This document shows positions 59,903 to 64,000 of a stretch of 64,000 nucleotides of DNA, in pieces. The stretch is from NCBI GenBank assembly GCA_029931535.1, contig JAQPZY010000659.1:186001-250000 (forward strand), written 5' to 3'. The number at the start of each line of letters is the position of its first letter. The first letter of the stretch is position 1. Position numbers and translations under genes: made by a program. Source of the DNA: Margaritifera margaritifera. Taxonomy: Eukaryota; Mollusca; Bivalvia; Unionida; Margaritiferidae. The notes under the pieces were generated by a model. It made no database searches. It was given only the letters and a program-made list of their open reading frames with translations, and was not told the origin of the DNA.

Positions 59903-60938
59903 CATCTGACAGAACCAGGACACCAAACCAGTAGATTTACAAATTTTGATCAGTAGATTGGTATCTAAACCAGCAGATTTGTATCAAAATAAATTGTACG
60001 GGGTTTGAATGGAATTGAAAGAAAAAAAAAGAAGTGAATGGTTTGCCATAATATGTACTTTTCATACTAAAACAAAACAGCAAGTTTTGAACATCAAACA
60101 GATTCTAATGGAAAATGTTATAATAATATTTATTACGAGTCAGTGTATCGTCAATTATATGAAAAAGAAGGAGTTGTATATCTCATAGTTCACTGCAAAG
60201 ATTTTTTAAATATCAAATCCACATGTACGAGTTGGACTTGAGATGTATTCCTGAGCCTCATTTCTTGGTGGGTTTTTTGGCATTGTGAGAAAGTGCACAT
60301 TTTTGTCATTTTTACAGGAATTGAACTAAAACAAAAAATAAGCTGCCCTTAAATATTCTTCTAAAAACATCTTAAACAACATAATAACAATTAAACAATA
60401 CAAAAATAAATAGGTTTTTCTCCTGAAATTATTTTTTATCTCGCCTTTATTCAAAGACTTGAAAGCCATCATATACTGCCTTTGATCCCTTTCTTACTTG
60501 TAACACTTGATAAAAAGATTCCAGCATTTGGCCTTAAACTCTCCAGATTACAATAATAATGTAATCAATTGACAGCTTGTCAAGTACACTTGATAAAACA
60601 TCTCCCATTTGGTCTTAAACTTGTCAGATTGCAACAATAATGTAATCAAATAAGAGTTTGTTGAGTAAACTTTTAACCTTAGTTCAATTGCTGAGCCACA
60701 CATCATTGCACTAGTCATTGTGCTACAGCATTTAAAGTCCCCAGTAGACTGCTTCCCACTGGTTTCTGTAATGGGGATATAGAATGAGTAAATAATACTG
60801 TTTCTGTTGTCTTTAAAAAAATTAGATATTTTTTAACCTTTAATTTTTCAAAAGTGGTAGATTTTAACTAGAAAATGGTATGTGCAGTAGACAGATTTTA
60901 AAACAATATTTTTGTCCTACTGCCGGTAGAATCAGATA
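59903..60938 (-). mobile_element. Internally deleted hAT copy, right flank of the satellite array
   Basis: The left end CATCTGACAGAACCAGGAC corresponds to CCTGTGACAGAACCAGG of the 4621-6341 element. The right end TGCCGGTAGAATCAGAT corresponds to its other terminus. Shared non-coding words (for example TAGATTTACAAATTTTGATC) place it in the same family, on the minus strand, opposite to the copy at 27986. Almost all coding sequence is deleted. No target duplication is visible. Confidence 0.8.
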
Positions 60939-61480
60939 TATGATGGAAACAGGAAAATGATAGTTTAATCAGGAAATATTTTGAACTTTGCCAATTCAGC
61001 ATGTTTTCTCAAACACAAAAGGGTAACAGTAACCGTGCTTACATGTACGGTATATGTCAGTCAGTCATGAAGTTTCTTTTTTTGTGAAATGTGCTGTCTT
61101 GGGAGAATTCTACTGTACTTAGTTGGGCATGGGGAGATAATCCATAATTTATCTGGGAAGTATGCAGCAAACGACTCGTTTTTCTGGGCACTCTTTTAGT
61201 TGAGACAAAAGTGGCTGGATGCAGGAGTAAGAAGGTTTATAGTGGTTATTATGTTTTTCACCATCAGTAAAATGTTTGTTTTTCACCATCAGTGAAAGGT
61301 GTGGCTTTTGCAAGTTGCATGTACAGCAACATTATCAAGGAGTTTGGTTGACACAAATAGCTTCCCATTTTAAGATTATTCGCTAGTTATCAATAGTATA
61401 TCTGCACTCCAGGCTTAATAATCAACTTGGAAAAAGAAGAATAAAAAACAATTCTGGGTATGATTAAAGATTTCTTAACT
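60939..61480. other. No gene recognised
   Basis: AT-rich sequence. A short direct repeat, TTTTTCACCATCAGTRAAA, occurs near 61254 and 61279. Confidence 0.4.
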
Positions 61481-61482
61481 TT

Positions 61483-61960
61483 TGTATTAATATAAAGGGT
61501 CTACTATAATTTTAAACAAAAATATATTTATAATTTTGATAATCCTTGGTAGTATTGTATTGATATAATGGGTCTACTATAATTTTAAACTTTTGTATTG
61601 ATATAATGGGTCTACTATAATTTTAAACAAAAATATGTTTATAATTTTGACAATCCTTGGTAGTATTGTATTGATATAATGGGTCTTCTATAATTTTAAA
61701 CAAAAATATGTTTATAATTTTGACAATCCTTGGTAGTATTGTATTGATATAATGGGTCTACTATCATTTTAAACAAAAACATATGCTTATAATTTTGACA
61801 GTCCTTGGTAGTATTGTATTGATATAATGGGTCTAATATGATTTTAAAGAAAAATGTTTATGATTTTGACAATTTTTTAATACAGTATTGATATAATGGG
61901 TCTACTATAATTTGAAACAAAAATATGTTTATAATTATGACAATTTTTTAATACAGTATA
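61483..61960. repeat. ~75-bp minisatellite, about seven copies
   Basis: The anchor TTGATATAATGGGTCTACTAT recurs near 61559, 61596, 61671, 61744, 61819 and 61888. The first, variant copy (TTAATATAAAGGGTCTAC) is near 61486. Most spacings are about 73-76 bp, with one short 37-bp interval. The unit also carries AATTTTAAACAAAAATATG and GACAATCCTTGGTAGTATTG. Confidence 0.88.
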
Positions 61961-61979
61961 ACATTTTATTTATTTTTAT

Positions 61980-62150
61980 ATGTTCACTGATGCTTGTGTA
62001 TTATGAACTTGAAACTTTGATATTCAGAATAACTCTATTCTTTACTGTTAAGCCAAATTGTTGTCACATTGTGCTGTATATATTGTACATAACAGAAGGC
62101 GTCAAGGTAGATTAGTTACTGTAACTAATGGAGTTACCTTTTCTAAATAG

Positions 62151-62218
<68 letters not shown>
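61980..62218 (+). mobile_element. LINE 3' end with (ATT)n tail
   Basis: GGCGTCAAGGTAGATTAGTT, then TAATGGAGTTACC, TCTAAATAGTCATTATC and about 60 bp of ATT triplets (62157-62218). The same ordered words recur at 62845-62930. This is the structure of a non-LTR retrotransposon 3' terminus. The 5' extent is uncertain. Confidence 0.65.
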
Positions 62219-62219
<1 letters not shown>

Positions 62220-62930
62220 CAAAGCTAGCACATCTTCATAAAAGAGCATTCGGGCTAATATCAATCCAAACAGAACACAGAAAACTTGGCTGGTAAGTTA
62301 AAAATATTACCTGTTAAAGACCGAATCCATTTGAGAAAAGCCAAGTGAATGTACAAGATATCCAATAAAAGTGTTCCTATCTATTTACAGTCACTATTCC
62401 AGTATAGGCTACCTGGTAACACTTCCCACCAGAGATCCATGTCCACCAACCAATTTAAAATTCCCAAACCAAATAAGGAATTATTCTAAAGAAGTTTCCA
62501 ATATTCATGAATAGAATTCCAGTTGAAATTGGAAATTTATTTCCTTCTTCCAAACTCGATAAATTTAGTGGCTTCAGAGATGTAGTTAAAATGAGAATGA
62601 AAACAACTGTATTTGTATTGATGAATGCCTCTGGGCATCATTAAATATACTACCCGTCTATTTGGCACTAACTGCATATTGCATGTATATTGACCATGTG
62701 GTCTTGTATGTATGAATGAGTGTCCGTGTGGAGGAAAGAAAGGAAAGGATGAATATATTGTTGTATATGCATGCTGCTGTGTATATGTATGCATATGTGT
62801 GTGTATATGTGTGAATCTGTATATAAATATGTTCCTTTGTATGAGGGCCTCAAGGTAGATTTGTTCTTCAGCTAATTGTGTTACCCTCTTTAAATAAAGT
62901 CATTATTGTTGTCATTGTTATTATGAAATA
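62219..62930 (+). mobile_element. Second LINE copy: decayed pol C-terminus plus 3' tail
   Basis: The plus strand has scattered coding-like fragments. Near 62230 is LHKRAFGLISIQTEHRK, resembling the thumb region of LINE pol. Near 62510 is NRIPVEIGNLFPSSKLDKF, resembling its C-terminal NxLPxEI segment. A GT/AT-rich 3' UTR and GGGCCTCAAGGTAGATTTGT then follow, with a TAAATAAAGTCATTATTG tail (62845-62930). Several stops and shifts show it is dead. The His/Tyr-rich minus-strand frames here are artefacts of the TATGTGTG-rich stretch. Confidence 0.5.
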
Positions 62931-63480
62931 GCTAAATTTGGCACTATACTACTATCATGTACTCTTACTGCTAAGGTTAAACCTAGTTTTTGTAGCAGTT
63001 TGGTATTTATCCAGTAAAACAATGAAAATATTTTGTTAAAAAAACCTACAAGAGCATTGAATCCTTTTCAAGAGAAAGTGATCACAAGACCATAACTTCA
63101 TGTGGGCACCTAGTTAGGTCCAGAACTTGTATAGTGGCATATCCTGGTTAGTTCAGATACTTTGTTCGAGGGGAAAAAAGCAAAAAAAAAAAAAAACCTA
63201 ATATGGGCCATTGTTTTGAACCCATGGAGCTAAAGATTCAGGTGAAACAATATCATGCATTCATTTTTATAAGAAATATTGGAAAAATCTATTGGAGTTC
63301 TGACACGTTTCACTCTCAACTTTCTCTTCTTCGTTCAGTCATGCTAACTTCATCAGCTGAAGGAAATCAGTGTATTGAAAAGAAAATTCAGTTCAAAAGG
63401 AATCTTAGAAAGTTGACGGATATTTTTGATGTTACAAAATCAGCCCCAGTGAACCTGGGGATATAGAATAGGCATTATGC
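62931..63480. other. No gene assigned
   Basis: A plus-strand frame of 87 codons (63203-63466) contains CIEKKIQFKRNLRKLTDIF and has ordinary composition. It has no recognised domain and no clear splice sites, so I leave it unassigned. An A-run lies at 63182-63195. Confidence 0.3.
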
Positions 63481-63754
63481 GCCCTTCTACATGTTGTAAG
63501 AGGCAACTATAAAGAAATGCGGTTTGCCCTTCTACATGTTGTAAGAGGCAACTATAAAGAAATGCGGTTTGCCCTTCTACATGTTGTAAGAGGCCACTAT
63601 AAAGAAATGTGGTTTGCCCTTCTACATGTTGTAAGAGGCCACTATAAAGAAATGCGTTTGCCCTTCTACATGTTGTAAGATGCAACTATAAAGAAATGCG
63701 GTTTGCCCTTCTACATGTTGTAAGATGCAACTATAAAGAAATGCAGTTTGCCCA
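63481..63754. repeat. 45-bp minisatellite, six copies
   Basis: The unit starts GCCCTTCTACATGTTGTAAG and continues AGGCAACTATAAAGAAATGC. It starts at 63481, 63526, 63571, 63616, 63660 and 63705; the fourth unit is 44 bp long. Because 45 is a multiple of three, the minus strand shows a 15-residue peptide repeat (LLQHVEGQTAFLYSG) in one frame until the 44-bp copy. Variation is mostly AGGCAAC, AGGCCAC or ATGCAAC. Confidence 0.95.
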
Positions 63755-64000
63755 GGGATGCATCCAGTGATGAGGTAACTTTCCAGCTGAGAAGGTCTTG
63801 GGTGTTTTTTTAGGAGTGCAGAATATTAAAAAAATTGGACTTTGTTTTTTTTAAAGATTTTAGTGATTCTGAGCCTTTTTTGTGCCTTACTTGGGGACAC
63901 CTAAACTTACTCAGCAGTGTATAGCCAAGATTGTGCTGATCTGCCATTAAGCCTTATTCATATACATTGTGAAATTAGAAAAGACTACACAGAAAAAGTG

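Noticed and set aside
27978..60946. Target-site duplication around the complete hAT-satellite-hAT block
   Set aside because: The outer flanks (ggtacata on the left, about tatgatgg on the right) do not match, so movement as a single unit is not supported by the sequence.
62537..62853. His/Tyr-rich minus-strand frames
   Set aside because: They are products of the TATGTGTG-rich LINE 3' UTR.

Overview
This is eukaryotic, AT-rich, repeat-laden nuclear DNA, most likely from a marine invertebrate. The abundance of ACATGTA-type words, the mix of hAT, LINE and MITE relics, and the resemblance of the one recognisable gene to proteins I associate with molluscs point to a lophotrochozoan, perhaps a mollusc. 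That assignment is an inference with low-to-moderate confidence. No bacterial, organellar or viral gene set is present, and most of the window does not code for protein.

Left part (1-8 kb): phase-compatible exons on the minus strand suggest a chromatin-type gene. An exon at 7593-7728 (or up to 7766) encodes the first half of a KMT5A/PR-Set7-like SET domain. It is followed by basic/acidic linker exons (4388-4457 and 2226-2294) and a terminal exon (651-844) encoding a SANT/Myb-like C-terminal domain. The second half of the SET domain was not found. A 1.7-kb internally deleted hAT transposon (4621-6341) sits in the intron where it would be expected. The start of the SET exon is a 19-bp triplication that creates three tandem splice acceptors. 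A perfect 43-bp inverted repeat lies in a downstream intron.

Middle (8-28 kb): a graveyard of transposable elements and tandem repeats. It holds LINE reverse-transcriptase remnants (about 9.2-10.1 kb and 16.7-17.1 kb), a hAT MITE with an exact 8-bp target duplication (10507-10775), a possible piggyBac-like element (12323-16181), further MITEs (19046-19303, 21333-22054), minisatellites, LINE 3' tails, and two unassigned candidate exons.

Right part (28-61 kb): the dominant feature is a roughly 30-kb satellite array of fifteen full monomers of about 1.9 kb (30751-59260), with diverged, deleted edge copies. The monomers alternate between two variants, giving a dimeric higher-order repeat of about 3.8 kb. 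Every full monomer carries the same hAT MITE flanked by the same 8-bp duplication CTCTAATG, while the diverged left edge copy keeps the unoccupied site. One MITE insertion therefore preceded amplification of the whole array. The array is bracketed by two oppositely oriented, internally deleted hAT copies (27986-29230 and 59903-60938) of the same family as the one in the SET gene.

Far right (61-64 kb): a 75-bp minisatellite, two LINE 3' ends with ATT-rich tails, and a 45-bp minisatellite. No gene there could be assigned a function.
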